Assembly (NCBI GenBank): GCA_964360145.1
Contig: CAYHWW010000029.1
Location: 1-26,586 of the forward strand
DNA from: CAYHWW01 sp964360145
GTDB taxonomy: Bacteria > Bdellovibrionota > UBA1018 > CAYHWW01
Length of the DNA stretch: 26,586 nt
Direction: 5' to 3'
The translations under genes and the position numbers were made by a program. Below the pieces are notes generated by a model. It searched no databases, was not told the DNA's origin, and worked only from the letters and a program-made list of their open reading frames with translations. Shown one piece after another: positions 6,861 to 13,039 of the stretch (the stretch's first letter is position 1; each line of letters starts with the position of its first letter).

Positions 6861-8123
6861 GATCCGCTGCAGCCAGATCTTGACACGGGCTTTGCCAGGG
6901 ATTGTTTGCAGGCGAGATTGGGTAATGATCACCTTCATGTCCCCCATTCGGCCCAATTCACCCAAAATGCCGCGATAACTTTTGATGGGTAGGTATACGT
7001 CGAACATAACCCCCCCAGGGAGCTCCACCCCTAGGGCAGCATCTGGCTGGGGGTTGGTGGCACCTACGCCCATGAGGATTTTACCCACGGAGGGTTTGAG
7101 TGTCTCTGGCGAGTCTGTTTTGATGAGGATGCGGTAGACTTTGTTACTGGATGCCGATGCAGTATCGCGATCGGAAAACTCTGAGGTCACCGTGGTGCGA
7201 GGTGCCGTGGCCAGCTGGGACTTTTGTCCGACGGCAGTGCTTTCCGAGGCGGGCACGGGTGTTTGGGCCTCAATGGGTGGATTGCTGGGACGGTTCAGGC
7301 TGGATGCCAACTCACCGAGACTTGCAAGGTCAAGACGCTGGTCTACCCAGAGCTCATAGACATATTTGATTTTTGGCAGAGAAAATACCACGCCCATGAC
7401 GATAATCGTGGCCAGCGCCCCTTCAGCCAAAACGCGTATATACCAGGGGGCTGCAGCCCAGTTCACGACGGTTTTGCGCCCCCTTCGGGCAACCAGGGGG
7501 GACACAGGCATTTCAGCCAATGACTCAGGAAGCGTATGCACAAGCGAGGAGAGGCGTTGGCGAGTAAGATCCCGGCATGCGGCGTAGTCCTCGCAGGCCG
7601 GGCAGTCCACGGCATTCTTTTTTGGGGTGTCTCGCTCGTCTTCAATAAATTCCTGCACCATGTGACACGCATGACCAGGGGTAGAGAGGGGGGGGGGGTT
7701 CTCCGTGCCACGGAGCTCTTGGCGCAGGCGACGCAATCTTGTCCTCACAGAGCCCTGGGATAAATCGAAGCAAGCCGCGGTATCCGCAACGGAGAGCCTT
7801 AGGCCATCACTGAGAAGGAGCAGTACCGAGTCCTTCGGCGGGGCAGGCGCAAACCCCTTCAGATATGGGGCCTTCCAATTTACGCTGGTAACCGCGGCAC
7901 GCAGCGCAAAAACTCTTTGGCCCCGCTCATAGGGGCACGGCCCCATGGAGAGGAGAGTTGATGCAAAAATGCTCATCTGAGCAATAGCCATGTCTTCTGG
8001 CATGAAGACCCGGAAAATACGGTAGGCGTCGGCGGCGTACCCCCGATAAACGTCCTTGGGTTCCGTGGACGGAGCAGTAATGGTCAGGGCGCCGCGATCT
8101 CCCACGAAAGGTATACTCTCCAC
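6858..8123 (-). CDS. Membrane-tethered ECF-sigma-like protein with Cys/His cluster and extracytoplasmic domain
   Basis: A 421-residue product with a mixed architecture. Residues 24-60 (DVYRGYAADAYRIFRVFMPE then DMAIAQMSIFAS) resemble sigma region 2.1-2.2, but the following region 2.3-2.4 looks degenerate. Residues 97-136 look like sigma region 4 (DGLRLSVADTAACFDLSQGS then VRTRLRRLRQEL, a helix-turn-helix). Residues 151-183 hold H151, C153, H154, C174-x2-C177 and C183, similar to a zinc anti-sigma cluster. A transmembrane helix spans about 229-250. A proline/serine linker leads to an extracytoplasmic beta-alpha-beta-like domain (about 328-421). So a sigma-like and an anti-sigma-like half seem joined in one chain. 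The GTG start at 8123 overlaps the HNH gene by 40 nt; an in-frame GTG at 8105 is an alternative. Eleven Cs encode residues 142-146 at the junction of the two halves. Function is inferred from architecture only. Confidence 0.8.
   Translation of the reverse strand: MESIPFVGDRGALTITAPSTEPKDVYRGYAADAYRIFRVFMPEDMAIAQMSIFASTLLSMGPCPYERGQRVFALRAAVTSVNWKAPYLKGFAPAPPKDSVLLLLSDGLRLSVADTAACFDLSQGSVRTRLRRLRQELRGTENPPPLSTPGHACHMVQEFIEDERDTPKKNAVDCPACEDYAACRDLTRQRLSSLVHTLPESLAEMPVSPLVARRGRKTVVNWAAAPWYIRVLAEGALATIIVMGVVFSLPKIKYVYELWVDQRLDLASLGELASSLNRPSNPPIEAQTPVPASESTAVGQKSQLATAPRTTVTSEFSDRDTASASSNKVYRILIKTDSPETLKPSVGKILMGVGATNPQPDAALGVELPGGVMFDVYLPIKSYRGILGELGRMGDMKVIITQSRLQTIPGKARVKIWLQRI
7688..7698 (-). 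repeat. C11 homopolymer inside the sigma-like fusion gene
   Basis: Eleven consecutive Gs on the + strand, read as eleven Cs by the gene (codons AAC CCC CCC CCC CTC, N-P-P-P-L). It is the longest homopolymer I noticed in the window. It falls between the HTH and the Cys cluster. One extra C moves the frame to a stop 15 codons later and gives a 160-residue protein that ends before the Cys and membrane parts. Confidence 0.9.
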
Positions 8124-8611
8124 GCTTCGGGGGCGGTCTGCAACCTGTTATTCAGGGAGTCGGAAGGAAGCCACGGGGGATGGATGGGCTCGCAAATGAG
8201 CTGCATGTTAGCCTCGAAGGGGGTGCGCCCCCCCTTGCGTTGGTTGCAGGGCAGGCACGCAGTGACAATGTTGTCCCAGGTGCGGCGCCCTCCACGGGCG
8301 GCAGGTGTGACGTGATCCAGGGTGAGCTCGTGGCAAGGTCGCTTGCGCCCGCAATACTGACAGGTTTGACGGTCCCGGAGCAGGATATTAGAGCGGGAGA
8401 ATCGGACGATGTTTCGACGTTTCTTCAGGGGAATATAGCGTAGGAGTCGCATCACTGAAGGCAGCTTGAACGTGGTGCTTACCGTGCGGATCTCTCGCTC
8501 GGATACCTCGATGACTTCTACTTTACCCTGGAAGAAAAGGTGCATCGCGCGTTGCCAGCACACGATGTTAATCGGTTCAAAAGATGAATTGAGAATCAGA
8601 GTCTGTTGCAT
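8084..8611 (-). CDS. HNH endonuclease family protein
   Basis: A 175-residue protein of the widespread stand-alone HNH (McrA-like) family. The N-terminal signature LILNSSFEPINIVCWQRAM and KVEVIEV is typical of the chromosomal family. The HNH core has C84-x2-C87 and C119-x2-C122 for the structural zinc, with D99-H100 (LDHVTP), N114 and N123 as expected for the beta-beta-alpha metal nuclease fold. No methylase or restriction partner is adjacent. It heads a minus-strand unit with the sigma-like fusion (40-nt overlap) and the secreted protein. Its biological substrate is unknown; these genes are common in deltaproteobacteria and actinobacteria and are not by themselves a sign of a mobile element. 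Confidence 0.9.
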   Translation of the reverse strand: MQQTLILNSSFEPINIVCWQRAMHLFFQGKVEVIEVSEREIRTVSTTFKLPSVMRLLRYIPLKKRRNIVRFSRSNILLRDRQTCQYCGRKRPCHELTLDHVTPAARGGRRTWDNIVTACLPCNQRKGGRTPFEANMQLICEPIHPPWLPSDSLNNRLQTAPEAWRVYLSWEIAAP

Positions 8612-8625
8612 GCTTCTCTGGTTTA

Positions 8626-8653
8626 ATTATAACTGTTCTTGGTCCGGCGCCAA
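8626..8653 (-). promoter_or_regulatory. Sigma70-type promoter candidate for the HNH unit
   Basis: On the minus strand, TTGGCG (8653-8648) is followed after 16 nt by a perfect TATAAT (8631-8626). The predicted transcript start is about 8 nt before the HNH start codon, so the leader would be very short. It lies in the 99-nt gap shared with the divergent tlpA-like gene. Confidence 0.5.
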
Positions 8654-8673
8654 GATGGGGTGTGAGATTGGCT

Positions 8674-8702
8674 TTGACGCATTTGCAATAGGGGGGTCTA
8701 AA
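8674..8702 (+). promoter_or_regulatory. Promoter candidate for the TlpA-like gene
   Basis: TTGACG (8674-8679), a 17-nt spacer and TCTAAA (8697-8702) make a fair sigma70-type promoter. The start point would fall at about 8709, almost at the ATG at 8711, so the message would be nearly leaderless; no Shine-Dalgarno is seen close to the ATG, which agrees. Candidate only. Confidence 0.35.
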
Positions 8703-8710
8703 ACCTGATC

Positions 8711-9271
8711 ATGAAAGCACGTTCGCAAGCTGTCATTTGTGGTGCCATCGCAGTTTTGGTCTTGGGGCATTGGGCGTACCATCGGGTCGATGCTTGGAGG
8801 TCCGGCGCTCTTACTCAAGAAATTCGAGTAGTTGTACTGCCCATTCTGAAGGTACCTGTGATTTCTGCCACCATGGAAGGGGGCGCGGGCTACTCCACTG
8901 CGACGCTGAGCGGCAAACCTTACCTAATCAGTTTTTGGGCCACGTGGTGCCCGCCCTGCACGGAGGAAATGCCCTCCTTTCTGCGTTTTGCCGCCCGAGC
9001 CCGGGTTCAGGGTGTGGAGGTCCTTGCCGTTTCCGCGGATAAGAGTTGGGATGATGTGCGTCGATTTTTTTCCAGTCAGAAGCTGACCACAAAAGCAGTA
9101 CCCATGGTGTTGCTTATGGACGATGCGAGTGCGGCGGCCCGTGCTTTCGGCACGGATAAGCTTCCGGAGACTTATTTGGTTGATTCCCAAGGCCTGATCG
9201 TGAGGAAGTTTGTCGGGGCCCAGAACTGGGATTCGGAGGAGGCGCTCAAATGGCTGGCTTCTACGCGATAA
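8711..9271 (+). CDS. TlpA/ResA-type membrane-anchored thioredoxin
   Basis: Periplasmic thiol-disulfide oxidoreductase of the TlpA-like family. The 186-residue chain has an uncleaved-looking N-terminal anchor (about 8-25) and then a thioredoxin fold with the active site WCPPC (C80, C83) in the context SFWATWCPPCTEEMPSF. The cis-proline region KLPETYLVDSQGLIVRKFVG is also clear. Family members reduce apocytochrome or other envelope disulfides; the partner here is not shown by the sequence. Its 3' end overlaps the next gene by 22 nt, so the two are probably translated together. It is divergent from the HNH/fusion/secreted-protein unit, whose last product is cysteine-rich. Confidence 0.92.
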   Translation: MKARSQAVICGAIAVLVLGHWAYHRVDAWRSGALTQEIRVVVLPILKVPVISATMEGGAGYSTATLSGKPYLISFWATWCPPCTEEMPSFLRFAARARVQGVEVLAVSADKSWDDVRRFFSSQKLTTKAVPMVLLMDDASAAARAFGTDKLPETYLVDSQGLIVRKFVGAQNWDSEEALKWLASTR

Positions 9272-9759
9272 TAATCGCCATCGTCCTTACCGCCAGCTCA
9301 GCGCTGGCGGCCGACCTCTCAGACCTGGAGTCCGCGGAGAAAGATCTCAATGAACGCAGGAATGCCAGGCAAGAGGCTCTGCTGTCGCTCTCTCGCGTTG
9401 AGGCGTCGCTGGCCCAAACCCGAAGGGCGGAGGCCGAGATGCGCAAAACCTTTCAAAAGGATCGTGACAGGCTCGCGGACGTGAAGTCCGAAATTGAACA
9501 ACTCACGCAGAGGTTGAAGCGTCTTGAGGAGCGTTCTTCCATGGCGAAGTCAGACCTTGAAACTGACGAGGAAAGTTTGGGCAAAATCGCCAGCGCCCGA
9601 GAGTCATGGGAAGACGCTGTCGAACGGCAGCAGAGCGCTTTACGCGAGGCGGAGGGCGCGTTGAAGGAAGCGGAAGTACGACGAAAATCATCAAAAGATG
9701 CGATGGACAAGGCCGCTGCGGATGTACGGGCCGCGGCAGAGGGCCCAGCTAGGCAGTAA
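9250..9759 (+). CDS. Secreted coiled-coil protein, unknown function
   Basis: A 169-residue protein with a signal peptide (hydrophobic residues 5-16, probable cleavage SALA/AD near residue 20) and then an almost unbroken charged helix with heptad-like spacing (about 24-165; segments such as KSEIEQLTQRLKRLEERSS). There are no cysteines and no further membrane segment. Rich in A, E, K and R, it probably forms an elongated coiled coil in the periplasm. It starts inside the TlpA-like gene (22-nt overlap), which implies linked expression. The family is unknown; similarity to proteins such as TolA or EnvC helices would be compositional only. Confidence 0.8.
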   Translation: MAGFYAIIIAIVLTASSALAADLSDLESAEKDLNERRNARQEALLSLSRVEASLAQTRRAEAEMRKTFQKDRDRLADVKSEIEQLTQRLKRLEERSSMAKSDLETDEESLGKIASARESWEDAVERQQSALREAEGALKEAEVRRKSSKDAMDKAAADVRAAAEGPARQ

Positions 9760-9805
9760 ATTCCCCCCAGCCCCTTTTGCCCTGTGAATAAATAGTAATC
9801 ATTTG

Positions 9806-9822
9806 TGTCCATTGTTTGGACA
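9806..9822. promoter_or_regulatory. Perfect palindrome, candidate operator for the sigma54 activator gene
   Basis: TGTCCA-TTGTT-TGGACA is a perfect 6-bp inverted repeat with a 5-nt centre. It overlaps the best -35 match of the promoter for the downstream activator gene. This is the position of a repressor or autoregulatory site. The binding protein is not known. Confidence 0.5.
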
Positions 9823-9841
9823 GCCCGGTTTGTTCTATAAT
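9812..9841 (+). promoter_or_regulatory. Sigma70-type promoter candidate for the activator/propionyl-CoA operon
   Basis: A perfect TATAAT (9836-9841) has a weak -35 TTGTTT (9812-9817) at 18 nt. A closer -35 match, TGGACA (9817-9822), is only 13 nt away and is too near. The start would be about 9848, giving a leader of about 23 nt with AAAGGGG at 9855-9861, 9 nt before the ATG at 9871. Confidence 0.55.
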
Positions 9842-9870
9842 CGAACGGTGTAGCAAAGGGGACCGTACGC

Positions 9871-11511
9871 ATGATCAATTGGGAAGAACTCAAACACATC
9901 CATGTGATCCGCAAACTCGAGGAAATCCTCGGCAACTGGTATCGCTGCGACATCATTTTTGTCGATGAGAAGGGCAACGTGAAGAACTGGGCCCCCGGCG
10001 ACAAAAAGGAGTTTCGCAACCCGTTGCTTTCGCTGCTGACCTCTAAAGGGGCTGGCCACCAGCTCTTCGCCAAAATGGCCAAAGACGCTAATGAAAAAGT
10101 CTACGCCGCCAACGGTGGCCCTGTGGTCATTGATGGCGTCTTCGCCGTGGAAAAGTGCGTCGCCTTCCGCATCGCTTTTGAGAACGAGTATCTCGGCTCA
10201 ACACTCGCATTTCCCTATGTCACCCATGAGCTACTTAGTGGCGATATTGAGAAAGCCGTTGCCGCGGGCCGGGGTGGTGACTTCCAGAAGGCTGACGTTG
10301 AAAAAGCTATTCAAGGCGTGAAGGTCATTGGTGACCAGGAGATCGAACACTTTAAGCAGCTGGTGGAGCTTGTGGCTCAGGAAATCGTCACCTTCCACGG
10401 TGAAATTTCCAAGCGCGAAGAACGCATCAGCGCCTTGAACCACGAGTTAGGCTCCCGCTATCGCTACGACAACATGATTGGCAAGGCGAAGCCCATGCAG
10501 GAGATGTATTTGCTCCTCGATAAGATTCGGAACAGCGAGAGCACCGTGTTGGTCCACGGCGATAATGGTACCGGTAAAGAGCTCATCGCCAAGGCCATCC
10601 ACTACAACAGTCCCCGAAAAGACGCTGCCTTCGTCACAGTGAACTGCTCGGCCTTCAATGAAAATCTGCTTGATTCCGAGCTCTTCGGTCATGTGAAGGG
10701 CTCCTTCACTGGCGCCGTGAAGGACAAAAAAGGACTCTTTGAATCAGCGCATAAGGGTACTTTGTTCCTGGACGAATTGGGGGACATGTCCCCCAGCATG
10801 CAGGTGAAGCTCTTGAGGGTGCTCCAAGAGGGGACCTTCATCCCCGTGGGCAGCACTGAGATGCGCAAGGTGGACGTTCGGGTGGTGGCAGCTACCAACA
10901 AAAACCTACGGCAGATGGTGGAGGATGGCACCTTCAGGGAAGATCTGTACTACCGCATCAATGTGATCAGCCTCACCGTCCCCCCTTTGCGGGACCGCAA
11001 GGAGGACATTCCCCTCCTTATCGAGTTTTTCATGAACCGGGGTTGCAAGGAGAAGGGCATCCCCGCCAAGCAGATGTTGAAGCGTACCATGGAGAAAATC
11101 TACGACTACCCCTGGCCCGGTAACGTTCGTGAGCTCGAGAACGAAATTGAGCGCCTCATCGTGCTGTCTGGCGACGATGACAAGATCCCACCGGAGCTGC
11201 TGTCGGCCCGCATACGGGATTGGGGTGATCGCAACAAGATGCAGGGCGTCAGGATCCAGGGGAGGTTGAAAGATGCCCTTGAGGAACTGGAAAAAACAAT
11301 GATACGTGAAGGGCTTAAGCGGACCAACTGGAACAAGTCCCGCCTAGCCAAAGAATTGGGCATCAGTCGGGCGGGGCTCATCATGAAAGTCGAAAAGTAT
11401 GGCCTCGACAAACGGAAACTCGCCCGGGCAGCCGCCCAAGCAGCCGCCGGCGGCGGGGAAGCCCCCCGGGACGACAACGACTCTGGTGGGGAGTTCGACG
11501 CGGCCGAATGA
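9871..11511 (+). CDS. Sigma54-dependent AAA+ transcriptional activator
   Basis: Bacterial enhancer-binding protein of 546 residues. The N-terminal 1-150 segment looks like a PocR/GAF-type small-molecule sensor rather than a receiver domain (no phosphoacceptor pattern). A coiled linker follows at about 155-195. The AAA+ core has Walker A GDNGTGKE (230-237), the sigma54-contact loop GSFTGA (277-282; the usual form is GAFTGA), Walker B TLFLDE (297-302), and REDLYYRI with arginine fingers (356-363). A Fis-type HTH lies at about 487-507 (NKSRLAKELGISRAG). The tail is Ala/Gly/Asp-rich and overlaps the start region of the carboxylase gene. It heads a gap-free propionyl-CoA operon, so it probably senses a related metabolite and controls this or other promoters. 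No -24/-12 site was found in front of these genes. Confidence 0.93.
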   Translation: MINWEELKHIHVIRKLEEILGNWYRCDIIFVDEKGNVKNWAPGDKKEFRNPLLSLLTSKGAGHQLFAKMAKDANEKVYAANGGPVVIDGVFAVEKCVAFRIAFENEYLGSTLAFPYVTHELLSGDIEKAVAAGRGGDFQKADVEKAIQGVKVIGDQEIEHFKQLVELVAQEIVTFHGEISKREERISALNHELGSRYRYDNMIGKAKPMQEMYLLLDKIRNSESTVLVHGDNGTGKELIAKAIHYNSPRKDAAFVTVNCSAFNENLLDSELFGHVKGSFTGAVKDKKGLFESAHKGTLFLDELGDMSPSMQVKLLRVLQEGTFIPVGSTEMRKVDVRVVAATNKNLRQMVEDGTFREDLYYRINVISLTVPPLRDRKEDIPLLIEFFMNRGCKEKGIPAKQMLKRTMEKIYDYPWPGNVRELENEIERLIVLSGDDDKIPPELLSARIRDWGDRNKMQGVRIQGRLKDALEELEKTMIREGLKRTNWNKSRLAKELGISRAGLIMKVEKYGLDKRKLARAAAQAAAGGGEAPRDDNDSGGEFDAAE

Positions 11512-13039
11512 AGTTTTGGAGCGCAAGAATCGCGAGGCCGAACAGGCTGGCGGACTTGAACGCATTGCTAAGCTCAAAGAGCAGGGCCGGTTTACGGCGC
11601 GGGAACGCGTCGAGGTGCTTTTAGACCCAGGCAGCTTCGTGGAGCTGGACCGGTTTGTGACCCACCGCTGCACTGACTTCGACATGGCGTCCAAGAAGAT
11701 TCTTGGTGATGGTGTTGTTACGGGCTTCGGTACGATCAAAGGCCGTAAGGTTTACGTCTTCTCCCAGGACTTCACGGTTTTCGGTGGCAGCCTTTCGTCA
11801 GCCCATGCCTCAAAAATTTGCAAGGTCATGGACCTCGCGGCAAAGACCGGTTGCCCGTTGATTGGCTTGAATGACAGCGGTGGTGCTCGCATCCAAGAGG
11901 GCGTGGACTCGCTCGCTGGTTACGCGGAGATTTTCTGGCGCAACGTGCAGGTGAGTGGGGTTATTCCGCAGATTTCGGTGATCCTAGGCCCTTGCGCCGG
12001 GGGTGCTGTGTACAGCCCTGCCATGACGGATTTCATCTTCATGGTGGAGGGTACGAGCTATATGTTCGTTACGGGGCCGGATGTCATCAAGACGGTAACC
12101 CACGAAGAAGTGACCAAAGAAGATTTGGGTGGCGCCCATACTCACGCTGCTAAGTCTGGAGTTTGCCATTTTACCCACGGCAACGAGACCGCCAGCCTCA
12201 ATGGCGTGCGTGACTTGGTGGCTTTGCTGCCCTCCAACAACTTGGATGGGGCACCAGTGATCACAAGCTCTGATGATGTGGAGCGAGCGTGCGGTTCCAT
12301 TGCGGGGATTATCCCCGATAACTCCAAGAAGCCCTACGACATGCGCCTGGTCATCCAAGACGTCGTGGACGGCGGAGAGTTCATGGAAGTGCACAAGGAC
12401 TTCGCTGGGAATATCGTGGTGGGCTTTGCCCGCATTGCTGGTCAAACGGTGGGGGTGGTGGGGAACCAACCTCAGGTTCTGGCGGGCTGCCTCGACATCG
12501 ATGCCTCCACCAAGGGGGCTCGCTTTGTTCGGTTCTGCGACGCGTTCAACATTCCGCTCTTAACCTTTGTGGACGTGCCTGGGTTCTTGCCTGGCACCAC
12601 TCAAGAGTATGGTGGGATCATTCGCCATGGGGCGAAGCTTTTGTACGCCTATGCCGAGGCCACGGTGCCCAAGGTGACCGTGATTACCCGCAAGGCCTAT
12701 GGCGGCGCCTACGACGTCATGGCGAGCAAGCATGTGCGTGCGGACTTCAACTTCGCGTACCCTGGCGCCGAGATCGCTGTCATGGGCCCCGAGGGCGCCA
12801 TCAATATCCTGTACCGGAAGCAAATCGCCGAGGCCAAAGACCCGGTGGCGGAAGGTGCCAAGCTTGCCGATCAGTACCGCGACCTCTTCGCCAACCCCTA
12901 TAGGGCGGCGGAGCTGGGCTACATTGACGCGGTCATTCAGCCTGAGGAGACCCGTCGCATGGTGGCGCGTTCCTTGGAGGCCTTGAAAGGCAAGCGCGAG
13001 AAAGCTCCGTCCAAGAAGCACGGGAATATTCCGCTATGA
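11486..13039 (+). CDS. pccB: Acyl-CoA (propionyl-CoA) carboxylase beta subunit
   Basis: Carboxyltransferase subunit that moves CO2 from carboxybiotin to propionyl-CoA, giving methylmalonyl-CoA. The family N-terminus is clear (GGLERIAKLKEQGRFTARER and LLDPGSF). The two crotonase-like halves hold GLNDSGGARIQEG and GPCAGGAVYSPA, and VDVPGFLPGTTQEYGG with KAYGGAYDVM; these contain the oxyanion-hole glycines. I chose GTG at 11486 because it gives the usual N-terminal length (517 residues). An in-frame ATG at 11399 would give 546 residues with a Pro/Gly/Thr leader and a 113-nt overlap with the activator gene; a TTG at 11516 is also possible. None has a clear Shine-Dalgarno, so coupling is likely. 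It overlaps the next gene by 4 nt. Confidence 0.93.
   Translation: MGSSTRPNEVLERKNREAEQAGGLERIAKLKEQGRFTARERVEVLLDPGSFVELDRFVTHRCTDFDMASKKILGDGVVTGFGTIKGRKVYVFSQDFTVFGGSLSSAHASKICKVMDLAAKTGCPLIGLNDSGGARIQEGVDSLAGYAEIFWRNVQVSGVIPQISVILGPCAGGAVYSPAMTDFIFMVEGTSYMFVTGPDVIKTVTHEEVTKEDLGGAHTHAAKSGVCHFTHGNETASLNGVRDLVALLPSNNLDGAPVITSSDDVERACGSIAGIIPDNSKKPYDMRLVIQDVVDGGEFMEVHKDFAGNIVVGFARIAGQTVGVVGNQPQVLAGCLDIDASTKGARFVRFCDAFNIPLLTFVDVPGFLPGTTQEYGGIIRHGAKLLYAYAEATVPKVTVITRKAYGGAYDVMASKHVRADFNFAYPGAEIAVMGPEGAINILYRKQIAEAKDPVAEGAKLADQYRDLFANPYRAAELGYIDAVIQPEETRRMVARSLEALKGKREKAPSKKHGNIPL

Noticed and set aside
8084..8611. The HNH nuclease as evidence of a mobile element, homing intron or restriction system.
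   Set aside because: No methylase, integrase, repeats or interrupted gene are near, and the N-terminal signature is that of the common chromosomal family.
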